64,000 bases of DNA from a virus. A program made the translations under genes and the position numbers. The DNA lies in the IMG/VR virus record IMGVR_UViG_3300049215_000529, positions 1-64,000 of that record. One strand, written 5' to 3'. This document shows positions 15,620-24,515 of this stretch, one piece after another. Within the stretch, counting starts at the first letter, position 1; each line of letters opens with the position of its first letter. The notes beneath the pieces were generated by a model. It was not told where the DNA came from. It was given only the letters and a program-made list of their open reading frames with translations, and searched no databases.

Positions 15620-18600
15620 TTAGAACAGTCTCTTAGAGGTCTTAGCAAATGCTGCGGACAATTGATTCCAATCATCAGACTCAGTTGGAGCAGCGCCATT
15701 AACTTCACCAGAACCTAGCATACCAACTAGTGGTAGGCGACCAGCTTCCTTGCGTAGCACTGGAGCATGCTTTGCAACTACTCTCTTCAAGGACTCGAAG
15801 CTATCATCATTAAACTTCATGATTTCATCGACCTGAGAAGAGACTGCGGCTCTATCACTGTGGCACAAACCACGTTCAACCATGTCATATGCTAGCTCGT
15901 AAGAACGTGCCAACTTGACTCTGTACTTGCCAAGCTCTGCTTCCAATTGAGCCTTGACGTGTTCCTTGACCAATTCGGTTGCGAATTCGCCACCACCATC
16001 AACTTCACCGAAGTACTTCTTGTAGTAAGCAACTGCATCCTTATCCAAACCTTCTGCTACTAGAGCATCTAGGTCCTTAGGATCTAGCTTGCCTTCAGAG
16101 ACAAGCTTGTAAATGGCTTCTGCTTCCTTACGTACCTTAGGTGGAGCTTTAGCGACGTCCATCATTTGCTTGTTGATTTCTGGAAGAGTTTCAACTTTTC
16201 CTAGGCTGTCAGATGGCTTGGTGTCAAGCTGGGTCTGACCATCAGCAAGGCGATCTGCTTCTTGCAACATATCGCTGAACTTAGCCTTGGACATATCTTG
16301 AATTTCGCCATCGTCTTCTTTGCCAAGAGCATCAGCTGCTAGCTTAGCACGAAGAGCGGCACGACCTTCTTTGCTATCGTAGGAGGCAGTAACAACTGCA
16401 GTTCCCTTTGGTAGCATGTCTAGAGCCTTTGGATCCTTAATGTCAACGTTTACTTCGTTAGCATCGTCGGTTGGCAATGCAGCATCCAAATCAAGAGCAG
16501 GGTCTGCATCAACAGAGTGCTCGTCGCTCATCAAATCCTTAACTGCATCCAAGTCAGCATTGGTCTCTTGGACTAGATTCATCAAGTCATCATCCGAATG
16601 ACTATCGTGTTCGGTTGTCATAGTTTCTCCCTCAGCTAGTGCTTCAAGTTCTGCTTCCATTTCGGCGCGCTTGACGATAGCCTGGGTACCACGAGCATAC
16701 TTGACGAAAGCAGTCATAAGCTGGAATCCGTCAGCAACAGCGGTCTTGGCTTCGTTCATTGCATCTTGTACGAGGGTGCCAACTAATTCCGTATTGGACG
16801 GGCTGACAGCGCCTTTATCGTAAAGACCTGCGATCATTTCAAGTTCAGATTGATGATCGTTAAGCTCTGCAACGGCTTCCTTCATAGCGTCTGTAAGGGC
16901 TCCGTTCAATTGCTTTCTTAGAGTGTTTAGAGTGGCAGTGCTAAAGCTATCAGAAGCTGTGGTTGCGCCCATTTCTGGAATTTCTCCACCTTCCATTGCG
17001 CCCATTTCTGCTTGCTCACCAGTCAAGGCTCTAACGCCTTCAACTAGGTCAGAAGATAGGTCTCTAACTTTTTCAGCTAGACTTAGTACGTTTTCCTTTG
17101 GATCACCAGACTTGCCAGTGTCTTCTGCTTGGGGCATAGGCTCACCAGATGGACCAGCCTCTGGTGCTGGAGCAGCAGGCTCAGCTTGTGCGGTCTTGTA
17201 TAGTTTGGCAACTTTCTCAGCGCCTTCCTTCTTGACCTTAGCAATCAAAGTGCTACCAAATTCCTTGGTTGCAATGTGGTCGTACATTAGTTCAGTACGT
17301 CCACCAGAAAGCTCGTCAACAGATGCGGTAAGAAGAAGCTTGTCGCCTAGGAATACTTCCCATGCGCTCTTAGCTAGGTTCTGAGTTCCGTCTTCGTTTG
17401 CTGCCTTGACGAATCTTGCTCTCAAGGATGCTCTTTGTAGCATTTCCTTACGCTTCTTTTCGTCAGGAGTTTCTGCGGAAGCTGGAGATGGATGCATTCC
17501 ATCAACTGGTCCGACGCCTGGGAATGGCTTTTGTCCGACCATTTGCTTGTCTTCGTAATCACGAAGTTGTTCGTTAAGCTTGTCTTTTGGATACTTAACT
17601 TGACCAGGAGTTGGGGTGTTAACATTACCCTTTTCCAAACCATTCTGGAAATAAGCTTGCTTGTTTTCTAAAGCACCCTTAGCTAAGTTAACAATTGCTT
17701 GACGGCGAATTGCTCTCTCTTCTGCTTCTGCGCGAGCAAGCATCTTTTTACGCTCTAACTCGTTTGCAGGGTCAGCAGACTCTGGGCTTGGATGCATTCC
17801 ATCAACAGGACCTACGCCTGGGAACGGAGATTGACCAACCATTTGCTTGTCTTCTTTTTCGCGAAGCTCTTCATTTAGTGGGTCCTTAGTATATTTTGGT
17901 TGACCTGGAGTAGGCTCGTTAACGCCGCCAGCACCCTGGTAGTAACCCTTTTTATTTAGATCTTGTGTTCCAGACATAGTTTCCTCTTGTGTTTGTTTTG
18001 TAGAAGTGTTTGCTAACTTATCCAAGGTTTGTTTCATTTGGCTCAATTTAGCTTCAATGGTCTTGGTGACCTCGCGAAGCTCGGCGATAGTATCTGCTCC
18101 AACATTGGCAGAGGCATATCTTGCAGTTGGAGGAGCCAATCCTGAATCGGCTGCAGGTCCAGTTAAACCAGGACCGGTCATTTGATCAGATGCCAGTTGA
18201 TTACCAGGTTCTTCCATATTTTCTTCATTTGAAATAGAAGATTGAAGTTTTTGGAAGTCCTCGATTGCCTTATCAACATCCTTTTTAAAGCTTTCAAGAT
18301 CTTTAGCAGTAACGCTTACATTGGTTACTTTTCCTGGATCTTTAGAAAACCCGTCGCCACCCTTATTTTCAAAAGAGAGATTGGCTACATAAGTATCTTC
18401 AGCCAATTTTTCTAGCTCTTTTTGCTTTGTTTCAACATAGCTATTAAGAGTGTTAGCGGCTGCAATGATGTGTTTGATGCTAGCTTTTGGATCGGCACCA
18501 TTAACAACAATGGATAGTTCAATTGGATTTAAGTCTACGTTAATTTCGCCGTAGCAGCTCTTGGTCTTCATATGGGTGCAGAAGTCTTGTTCGGCACGGG

Positions 18601-19198
18601 CAACACGTCCACAATCAGAGCAAATAGCGCGTCCGACAGCAGTACCCATAGAAACACAGTTAGAATATCCAGTGGCAACCTTACGAGCCAAATCTGGGTA
18701 ATTATGTTTATCTAATGCACATAGCGCGATAACCCTCTTGAGCCCGCGATCGTAGTAGGTATCAACAATAAAGCCTCTTACATGATCTACCGAGCTGGAT
18801 TTATGATCGATGCAAAGAGGCTTGCCTACCCACTTCTTATATGCTTTTACGAGTTCTTCCTCGGGGAATATGTCGCCATTAGAATTCTTATAAGGCTTAA
18901 TGCTTGGATCATTACTCATCCAGCGCCATGAGCCATCCTGCTTATTCCAGCCCACTTCAACGTGTTCGCCCTTGGCGTTTAGCTTAGGAGTGCCATCGTC
19001 ATTAAGCGCGGCAGCTTCAGCAGCATGCATCATAACAGCAGAAAAATAAAGGAAATCTTCAGCTTTAGGGGCAATCTTTTTTAGATTCGCAGCTACTTTT
19101 CTAAAGTTCTCTAGAATTTCTGGATTAACGGCAGGAATACAGGATGCTGTATTTTCAATCCTGTTAATCTCTATGAGTTCACCTTGTTTGATAAACAT
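15620..19198 (-). CDS. Prohead maturation protease fused to a long scaffold-like region
   Basis: 1192 aa with GGGAGA before ATG 19198. Residues about 50-230 resemble phage prohead proteases of the herpesvirus/HK97 assemblin type: GKPLCIDHKSSSVDHVRG offers the catalytic His (H132 or H139), and NCVSMGTAVGR the nucleophile Ser183. A zinc-binding-looking C193-x2-C196...C207-x-H209 follows. The remainder is helical and low in complexity, as in scaffolds, and contains two copies of a segment of about 60 residues (from residues 416 and 513) with Y-[YF]-Q, PTPGQ and FPGVGPVDGMHPSP. The last 250 residues are helical. Fusion of protease and scaffold in one chain would couple assembly to maturation; catalytic assignment is by motif only. 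Confidence 0.7.
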   Translation of the reverse strand: MFIKQGELIEINRIENTASCIPAVNPEILENFRKVAANLKKIAPKAEDFLYFSAVMMHAAEAAALNDDGTPKLNAKGEHVEVGWNKQDGSWRWMSNDPSIKPYKNSNGDIFPEEELVKAYKKWVGKPLCIDHKSSSVDHVRGFIVDTYYDRGLKRVIALCALDKHNYPDLARKVATGYSNCVSMGTAVGRAICSDCGRVARAEQDFCTHMKTKSCYGEINVDLNPIELSIVVNGADPKASIKHIIAAANTLNSYVETKQKELEKLAEDTYVANLSFENKGGDGFSKDPGKVTNVSVTAKDLESFKKDVDKAIEDFQKLQSSISNEENMEEPGNQLASDQMTGPGLTGPAADSGLAPPTARYASANVGADTIAELREVTKTIEAKLSQMKQTLDKLANTSTKQTQEETMSGTQDLNKKGYYQGAGGVNEPTPGQPKYTKDPLNEELREKEDKQMVGQSPFPGVGPVDGMHPSPESADPANELERKKMLARAEAEERAIRRQAIVNLAKGALENKQAYFQNGLEKGNVNTPTPGQVKYPKDKLNEQLRDYEDKQMVGQKPFPGVGPVDGMHPSPASAETPDEKKRKEMLQRASLRARFVKAANEDGTQNLAKSAWEVFLGDKLLLTASVDELSGGRTELMYDHIATKEFGSTLIAKVKKEGAEKVAKLYKTAQAEPAAPAPEAGPSGEPMPQAEDTGKSGDPKENVLSLAEKVRDLSSDLVEGVRALTGEQAEMGAMEGGEIPEMGATTASDSFSTATLNTLRKQLNGALTDAMKEAVAELNDHQSELEMIAGLYDKGAVSPSNTELVGTLVQDAMNEAKTAVADGFQLMTAFVKYARGTQAIVKRAEMEAELEALAEGETMTTEHDSHSDDDLMNLVQETNADLDAVKDLMSDEHSVDADPALDLDAALPTDDANEVNVDIKDPKALDMLPKGTAVVTASYDSKEGRAALRAKLAADALGKEDDGEIQDMSKAKFSDMLQEADRLADGQTQLDTKPSDSLGKVETLPEINKQMMDVAKAPPKVRKEAEAIYKLVSEGKLDPKDLDALVAEGLDKDAVAYYKKYFGEVDGGGEFATELVKEHVKAQLEAELGKYRVKLARSYELAYDMVERGLCHSDRAAVSSQVDEIMKFNDDSFESLKRVVAKHAPVLRKEAGRLPLVGMLGSGEVNGAAPTESDDWNQLSAAFAKTSKRLF
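17474..17662 (-). repeat. Second copy of the internal direct repeat in the protease/scaffold gene
   Basis: Encodes KQAYFQNG through PTPGQVKY and FPGVGPVDGMHPSP. It is about 291 nt from the first copy; between the motifs the linkers differ, so this is an old duplication kept by selection on the peptide rather than a recent DNA repeat. Confidence 0.75.
17773..17953 (-). repeat. First copy of the internal direct repeat in the protease/scaffold gene
   Basis: Encodes KKGYYQGAGGVNEPTPGQ, a charged helix with EDKQMVGQ, then FPGVGPVDGMHPSPESA. The opening 25 residues are also found at the N-terminus of the protein at 30471-31577. Confidence 0.75.
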
Positions 19199-19201
19199 GC
19201 A

Positions 19202-19363
19202 TTATCTCCCTGATTGCTTCGTTGTAGAAGTATCAGCATTATTCTCCGCAGATTGCTTAACGACTTGTTTAGACAAATCCTTAGCAGCTTTTTTCTGCGC
19301 GTCGGTCAATTCTTCTTCATCAAGAACTGACATTATTTTTCCGTCACCATGTTTTATAAACAT
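19202..19363 (-). CDS. Small charged protein upstream of the protease gene (53 aa)
   Basis: 53 aa, start ATG 19363 with TGGAGA 7 nt upstream and stop TAA at 19202-19204, just before the protease start at 19198. The sequence is MFIKHGDGKIMSVLDEEELT followed by a Lys/Ala/Gln-rich helix and a Ser/Thr tail. It shares the opening M-F-I-K-x-G with the protease/scaffold protein that follows. The good ribosome site and tight spacing make it a credible gene despite its size. Function unknown; perhaps a small scaffold or protease partner. Confidence 0.65.
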   Translation of the reverse strand: MFIKHGDGKIMSVLDEEELTDAQKKAAKDLSKQVVKQSAENNADTSTTKQSGR

Positions 19364-19486
19364 TTAGTCTCCAAGTGGGAGAATCACAATTAGATCTACA
19401 AATTATAATGTAATATTGCCACAATTTTGTGAATTCTGGCAGTAACTTCATTCATATACGCTATTATTCCATTATAATAGCCAAAA

Positions 19487-20137
19487 TTAGTTACCTAACG
19501 TGGTCCTCTCTTTTACCGTGTCATTTAGTTGATCTTGTCTTTTATTGAACAAATCTAGTATCAATGGTGTCTTTTGTTCAATTTTCATCTGCAATTCGTT
19601 ACTTACTGAGTCTACCCAACTTGTAGCCAAGATATTGTTTTGAATATGTTTCTTAATTCTTTCATCAATAATCTCTTCAATATCTTCACATTCTGCTTGA
19701 ATACCCTCAATATTAGTGACTACTTTACTTGCAAAGTCTTTTGATTCTAAATCAGCAAATAAATCAGCAAATTCATTTACTTTAATCTCTAAATCATCAA
19801 TAGATGTAATAAATGATTTCATTAATTTAACAGTCTGCGTATCAGAAGCAAAATTTTGCATAATGTTAACACACTTAAATGCTACCTTTTTGAAATCATT
19901 GAAATTATCAATAGATTTGTCTCTAAATCTTCTGATAGCAGCTCTTGCTTTCATAATTTCTTCAGATGGAACATCTGGATTATTTTTGAAAGGAGTCTTC
20001 ATAATATTCAAATGTTCTGATGCCATTGTCAATAGTTTAAGTGCATGATTAAAATAGATCAAAGCCTTATCTGCCTCTGCTTTTTCAGCATCAGAGACGT
20101 CATAAGTCATTTGAACGCTATATGCCCTTTTAATCAT
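19487..20137 (-). CDS. Hypothetical helical protein (216 aa)
   Basis: 216-aa all-helical protein with many charged residues and probable coiled-coil segments (SITSIDDLEIKVNEF-like heptads around residues 110-160). No motifs recognised. It overlaps the stop region of the tyrosine-phosphatase-like gene by one nucleotide and precedes an AT-rich gap of 123 nt before the small 53-aa gene. Unknown function. Confidence 0.6.
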   Translation of the reverse strand: MIKRAYSVQMTYDVSDAEKAEADKALIYFNHALKLLTMASEHLNIMKTPFKNNPDVPSEEIMKARAAIRRFRDKSIDNFNDFKKVAFKCVNIMQNFASDTQTVKLMKSFITSIDDLEIKVNEFADLFADLESKDFASKVVTNIEGIQAECEDIEEIIDERIKKHIQNNILATSWVDSVSNELQMKIEQKTPLILDLFNKRQDQLNDTVKERTTLGN

Positions 20138-20907
20138 TAGTGACCTATTTCTGAAAAGAATCCACCATAGTTTTCTGTTGGACCAAAACCTCTTTGACCC
20201 GCATCATTATCAAATTCTCCCACCATTGGGACAACATCTGTTTTCTCTTGATCATACGGCGTTATTGGTCTATCAGGATCGTAATTCTGACGAGTCGGAG
20301 ACTGATCATTAATATATGTATACAACGCATCTGCCGGATTTTGCTTAGTATGATCTAAATACGGCGCAAAAGAATCTTGACGACTCTCATCTAGATAAGT
20401 ATCTCGATTATCTCCAATATACTCTCGCTCATTAGAAACTATATCAGCTGCATTTTCATCTTTGGATGATTTGCAAGCCTTGATTATTTCTTCATACAAT
20501 CTGACTATATGAGGATCTACTCCAACACCAAAACCTAAAGCCTTGGCTTCTTCGATAGCTCTTTGTGGACTTTCTCCCATATATTTACATTTGAAAAGAG
20601 CCGTAACTAGACCCGTTCTATCTTTACCAAAATGACAATGTAAATAAGTTGGACCACCATCTATTAGAAGCTTTTTTAAATTATATTCGAATAGCCTGCG
20701 AAGTGAAGATGGTTTTTCATCAAGATACAATTTAATATGCTCGATACCTAATAATTTGCAGGTACGATCAATTCTATCACCGGCAGCTTTATCTAAGCTA
20801 ACAATTTTATTGATACCTAGTTGTTCTTTTAACTGCACAACATCTTGTGGGGATGGGGCACTGCCACGGTACAAACCCTTAGTAATTTCTCTGAGCCTTT
20901 GAATCAT
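20137..20907 (-). CDS. Tyrosine / dual-specificity phosphatase-like protein
   Basis: 256 aa. The first 160 residues match the cysteine phosphatase fold of the dual-specificity/Siw14 type: LYRGSAPSPQDVVQLKEQLG at the N-terminus, then the P-loop LHCHFGKDRTGLV with catalytic Cys91 and Arg97 (H-C-x5-R intact), followed by helices ending EEIIKACK. The C-terminal 90 residues are polar and likely disordered (QNPADALYTYINDQ). It would hydrolyse phosphate from phosphotyrosine, another phosphoresidue or an inositol phosphate. It lies inside the virion block, so it may be packaged and injected. Substrate unknown. Confidence 0.75.
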   Translation of the reverse strand: MIQRLREITKGLYRGSAPSPQDVVQLKEQLGINKIVSLDKAAGDRIDRTCKLLGIEHIKLYLDEKPSSLRRLFEYNLKKLLIDGGPTYLHCHFGKDRTGLVTALFKCKYMGESPQRAIEEAKALGFGVGVDPHIVRLYEEIIKACKSSKDENAADIVSNEREYIGDNRDTYLDESRQDSFAPYLDHTKQNPADALYTYINDQSPTRQNYDPDRPITPYDQEKTDVVPMVGEFDNDAGQRGFGPTENYGGFFSEIGH

Positions 20908-21644
20908 TACAAATTCCTTACCAAGCTCTTGAGAACCTCTCTAACATAAGTTGGCTCGTGATTGAATAAAACGTGTTTTACGAAGGTAATAGACTGTCCA
21001 ATAGCCGAAGTAGGTGGCATGGTCTTTGCTGCAATTTCATCAGCATTAAAAGAGTAAAACTTTTGTCTCAATTTATCAATTGTAGCAACTCTTTTTTCTG
21101 GTTCTATTCTGTTCAAAGTAAATTTAACAATATCAGAAAGATATTTACCAACTATAGCTGGATCACCTAATTCACTAATAGCTGCATTCTTAATCAACTT
21201 CTTATCTACCTTGATCTTGAATCTTTTATTAAATTGAACTAAAGCATTTTGAAGAGCTACCTTTTCTGGCTTTTGCAGCTCATCTTTAACTGCATTATCA
21301 AAATGTTGTTTGTATATTTTTAAGAAAGCTCTAATCTGTTGTGGCTCAGCTTTTTGTCTCATTTCACGCATGATAGCGGAATAAGCTAACTCAGGAGCAC
21401 CGGTCAAATCAATTACCTTGTCTTCCGCTTTATTTTTGTCATGATGCTTGAACCACTCAACTTGACGCAATCTTTTGACAGCTTCGCCCTTTGTATCGGA
21501 AGTGCCAAGATTTTTGCCCTTTTCAGACAATACACGATACTTACCGCCTGGAAGCTTCCTAATACGGGCAAGCTTGACCAAGCCTTGTAGACAGGTTTTT
21601 TGATAACTGTCAGCTAGTTGTAAGATGTGTTGGGTATCGTGCAT
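20907..21644 (-). CDS. Hypothetical protein with KYRVLSEKGKNLG domain
   Basis: About 245 aa from ATG 21644 (MHDTQHIL), which follows the upstream stop at 21652-21654; the longer frame only opens from TTG. Residues about 30-65 contain a small basic domain, GGKYRVLSEKGKNLGTSDT then KRLRQVEWFKH, which looks like a short beta-beta-alpha nucleic-acid or protein contact unit. The rest is helical. Function not known; part of the coupled operon 19487-24449. Confidence 0.6.
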   Translation of the reverse strand: MHDTQHILQLADSYQKTCLQGLVKLARIRKLPGGKYRVLSEKGKNLGTSDTKGEAVKRLRQVEWFKHHDKNKAEDKVIDLTGAPELAYSAIMREMRQKAEPQQIRAFLKIYKQHFDNAVKDELQKPEKVALQNALVQFNKRFKIKVDKKLIKNAAISELGDPAIVGKYLSDIVKFTLNRIEPEKRVATIDKLRQKFYSFNADEIAAKTMPPTSAIGQSITFVKHVLFNHEPTYVREVLKSLVRNL

Positions 21645-21651
21645 GGTACAT

Positions 21652-22050
21652 TTATCTATTTCTGCGAACAAAATTTTCTAAGATATCGAAAGACTCTTTG
21701 CTTCTCAAGAACATATCTTCGATGACTCCATTGCCATCGATTTCGTTTAGTCCTCTAATAGCTCTTTCACTAATGAAAACCAGATTTCCAGTTTCCATTT
21801 TTTTGGTAACGGAATTAATGTAAACTGAGTTTAAAACTAAACATTCGCGGTAAGCAGTAACTACCTTTCCACAAAAAACAGCAGGGTAAGCTGTCGAAAT
21901 TTGTTCAGTGCTCACTTCTTCATAAGAATCACCGAGATAAATTTCAATGTATTTACCTTTAAAAAGCTCGGCAATAAATTCAGCAAACGTATTCTTTCTG
22001 TCTTTATTACTCTCGCGCACTACATATTCAACGTCTTGTTCTGTTACCAT
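21652..22050 (-). CDS. Hypothetical small protein (132 aa)
   Basis: 132-aa soluble mixed alpha/beta protein with YIEIYLGDSYEEVSTEQIST and a central VVTAYRECLVLNSVYI strand pair, resembling small LSm-like or barrel accessory proteins only in general appearance. It is close-packed between the glucosaminidase-like gene and the KYRVLSEKGKNLG gene. No function assigned. Confidence 0.55.
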   Translation of the reverse strand: MVTEQDVEYVVRESNKDRKNTFAEFIAELFKGKYIEIYLGDSYEEVSTEQISTAYPAVFCGKVVTAYRECLVLNSVYINSVTKKMETGNLVFISERAIRGLNEIDGNGVIEDMFLRSKESFDILENFVRRNR

Positions 22051-22059
22051 TGCTTTTCC

Positions 22060-23157
22060 TTAAATAAATTTGAGCAGGAACTTCCTGTATTGTGTGCTAG
22101 CGGATTTTAGGTCCATTTGCTGATAAGATGACTTTTTATTGGTAATACAGTCGGCTTTTACCACGATGCCGCCAGCTTTAGCAGTGGCTAGCTGAAATGT
22201 TTCTGAAATAGCAGCAGTTAATTGTTTAACTGTTGCCGTGCATTCCTCTGCTGGACCTGCAATAGAACATTCGACCTCTACTTCATTACCGTCTGTATGA
22301 GTAAATGCAGTGGCTAACAACTCTTCATCAAGTGCTGCGCATAAAATACGAGCAAACTCTACCGTATTAGTATAGTCATCTGAGGACAAACGAATCACCA
22401 TATGATTGGTTGGTAATAGCTTGTTGTATAATTTCTTGCTATGTCTTTCAGAAGCCGAGACTTGTTGCAAGTATTTGTTTAAAATGCTATCTAAACCCGC
22501 AGATGGTTGAGTAGTTTTGGCTGGTGTAACAGTAGGTTTTTCGCCACCAAGTTGACTGTACACATCATCGCCTTTCTCTTTTATGCGAGCAATATATTTT
22601 CTTAAAAGCTCATCATGTTCCGATGGCGCAGATGCGCCTCCAACTGCACTATTATAAGCCTCATTGAACTCATTAGATTTCATATATTGCGTATACAGAT
22701 TAGACATTCCAGATGCATAATTTTTTTCGACAGTAGGATCATAGTACTGATGTTTTGGATTTGCGATCAAAGAGTGCGCATATTCCTTAGGATTTCCTCC
22801 ACTGGCTGCTTGAAATGATTGGGGGTATCCTTTGTACAACAATTTTAGATAATCCAAAGTTCCCTCATCCAATGAATTATATGCTCTAAATTTGGATAGG
22901 AATGGCTTGCCTCCAGAACTATCCATATTCTCAAAATAATCGAAATTATCAACATTTGGGATGTGAATGATGTTTCCTATGTTGTAATTAAACATAGCTT
23001 TACGGTTGCCAGTTTCAATAGAATTTTGAGCAACGAACATAGCCAATTGCTCCTTGGTAGGAGCTTTTCCAAGTAAAGACTGCCATGCTCGTGCAAATGA
23101 ATGAACAAGCTCCGGAATCGATACTGAGGTTTTAGTTCGTTCTACTTTTTTAGACAC
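22060..23157 (-). CDS. Putative glucosaminidase-type peptidoglycan hydrolase
   Basis: 365 aa from GTG 23157 with AGAGG upstream. Residues about 15-165 resemble glucosaminidase / lysozyme-like domains: FVAQNSIETGNRKAMFNYNI offers the catalytic-type Glu (in IETG) and the N-Y-N-I-G-N motif, followed by FRAYNSLDEGTLDYLKLL and YYDPTVEKNYASGM, in the family order. After a linker rich in Pro/Thr comes a C-terminal alpha/beta domain of unknown role. No signal peptide is visible, and it lies in the head block, so it is more likely a virion-carried wall-degrading enzyme than an endolysin. Confidence 0.65.
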   Translation of the reverse strand: MSKKVERTKTSVSIPELVHSFARAWQSLLGKAPTKEQLAMFVAQNSIETGNRKAMFNYNIGNIIHIPNVDNFDYFENMDSSGGKPFLSKFRAYNSLDEGTLDYLKLLYKGYPQSFQAASGGNPKEYAHSLIANPKHQYYDPTVEKNYASGMSNLYTQYMKSNEFNEAYNSAVGGASAPSEHDELLRKYIARIKEKGDDVYSQLGGEKPTVTPAKTTQPSAGLDSILNKYLQQVSASERHSKKLYNKLLPTNHMVIRLSSDDYTNTVEFARILCAALDEELLATAFTHTDGNEVEVECSIAGPAEECTATVKQLTAAISETFQLATAKAGGIVVKADCITNKKSSYQQMDLKSASTQYRKFLLKFI

Positions 23158-23159
23158 GA

Positions 23160-24449
23160 TTAACCTCTAATAGATTTTGAGATTTTGAACAGACTAATAG
23201 AAAGTTCTGGATCAACGCCCTGAATTTTGGCAGCATACTTATTAATGTAAGATGCCAATATACGAGGGTCTTCGCCAGCCAAAGCCTCTAAAGAAGCTAG
23301 GAATTGTTTGTGACTATGTTTGCCCCACATTTGTTTGGCTAACATGTCACTTGGGAATTCTGATTCTGGAGCCATAGATGGTGGTCCAGCTGGAATTGTG
23401 TTAGGTGCTGTTGCTGGAATTCCAGTTGGGGCAGCTGGAGCGCCAGGGATAGATGGCATTTTTTCTGGTGCCAAAGCGGTTGGAGAATGTGGAGCAACAG
23501 TCTCAGATGGACCCGCTGCTGGAGTTCCTGCAGGCAAAGATGGAACTGGCGTTGCAGGAGGGACAGTCATATCAGGTGGCGGAGATGGCGTAGTAACGCT
23601 AACTGGTGGCAATTCACTCTTAGTAGCCACTGGAATTTCTTCCTTACCCATCTGCTTTGCATCGGGTACATTCTCAATAGGACCTAATACTTCTGGTCTC
23701 TTCAAAAATCCTTCGATATTAGAGATGTAGTAGTCCTTAAAACTCTTATCATAAACTTGATAGCTCTTAGTAACTTTGTCAGCAGCCTTCATGTAGTTAT
23801 CTACATTACGAGTAGCACGGGCGCTTGCCATTTCTTTTAACGCTCCCAATAATTGACCTAAGATAGCCTCTGATCTTGTTAGTAAGCTTGCAGTATCTTT
23901 CTTTAGTTTATTGACTTGCTTAGGATATCTCTTCTCCCAAGCGGCAAGGGCTCTGCCTCTCTTGGTACCGATATTGTAAAAGAAGTCCATAATACTTGCT
24001 TCTTTAACTATAGTTTGACGATTAGCAGTTGCAAATCTGGTCTTCAAATCAGCTAATTGCTGTTTGTGTTCTTCGCTCAAATCTTTGAATAAAAATTCAT
24101 GATGTACTTTGTCTACATCGAATTCCAAAGCCTTCAAAGCCTGGGCTACATCAAATAATTTTTTATGAAATCTGCCAAGCTCAGCTACGGCAGTCATATA
24201 TTCACGTCTATTAAGATTGGATCTTGCAGACTTCAATAAGTCTTTTAGACTAACTGGATCGGGACCAGGATCTGCGCCTTCAATTTCTTTACCGGAGACT
24301 AAAGCCCTGATAGAATTGTCTTTTTCGCGCAAACTTTCCATCACCTGCTTAAATTCAGGGTTGAAAAACTTTTCGGCAGCAATACCGCTGACGTTGGTCA
24401 TTTCCCTTAATTTATTGAGAATGCTTCTTTTTTGAGCAGTTTTCTGCAT
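23160..24449 (-). CDS. Hypothetical structural protein with Pro-rich linker (429 aa)
   Basis: 429 aa, AAGGG before ATG 24449. Residues 1-265 are helical and basic; residues about 275-375 are a Pro/Ala/Thr/Gly-rich linker (PPVSVTTPSPPPDMTVPP style), and the last 50 (QMWGKHSHKQFLASLEALAG, then LSISLFKISKSIRG) form a short conserved-looking helical end. Such head-linker-tail build recurs in this block (portal C-terminus, 649-aa protein). It is directly downstream of the portal gene, where head scaffolding or connector proteins are usual. Unknown function. Confidence 0.6.
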   Translation of the reverse strand: MQKTAQKRSILNKLREMTNVSGIAAEKFFNPEFKQVMESLREKDNSIRALVSGKEIEGADPGPDPVSLKDLLKSARSNLNRREYMTAVAELGRFHKKLFDVAQALKALEFDVDKVHHEFLFKDLSEEHKQQLADLKTRFATANRQTIVKEASIMDFFYNIGTKRGRALAAWEKRYPKQVNKLKKDTASLLTRSEAILGQLLGALKEMASARATRNVDNYMKAADKVTKSYQVYDKSFKDYYISNIEGFLKRPEVLGPIENVPDAKQMGKEEIPVATKSELPPVSVTTPSPPPDMTVPPATPVPSLPAGTPAAGPSETVAPHSPTALAPEKMPSIPGAPAAPTGIPATAPNTIPAGPPSMAPESEFPSDMLAKQMWGKHSHKQFLASLEALAGEDPRILASYINKYAAKIQGVDPELSISLFKISKSIRG

Positions 24450-24515
24450 GGTATACCCTTCACTATGTGGAATCAGTAAATAAATACAGGATTATACATA
24501 AGTGGCAGCCTCAAA

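Noticed and set aside
16923-17384. Plus-strand frame of 153 residues inside the protease/scaffold gene
   Set aside because: No ribosome site, no recognisable motif, and full overlap with a well-supported gene on the other strand.
19364-19486. Extra gene in the AT-rich gap upstream of the 53-aa gene
   Set aside because: No open frame with a ribosome site was found. It contains a TATAAT-like sequence on the minus strand but no matching -35, so only a weak promoter guess is possible.
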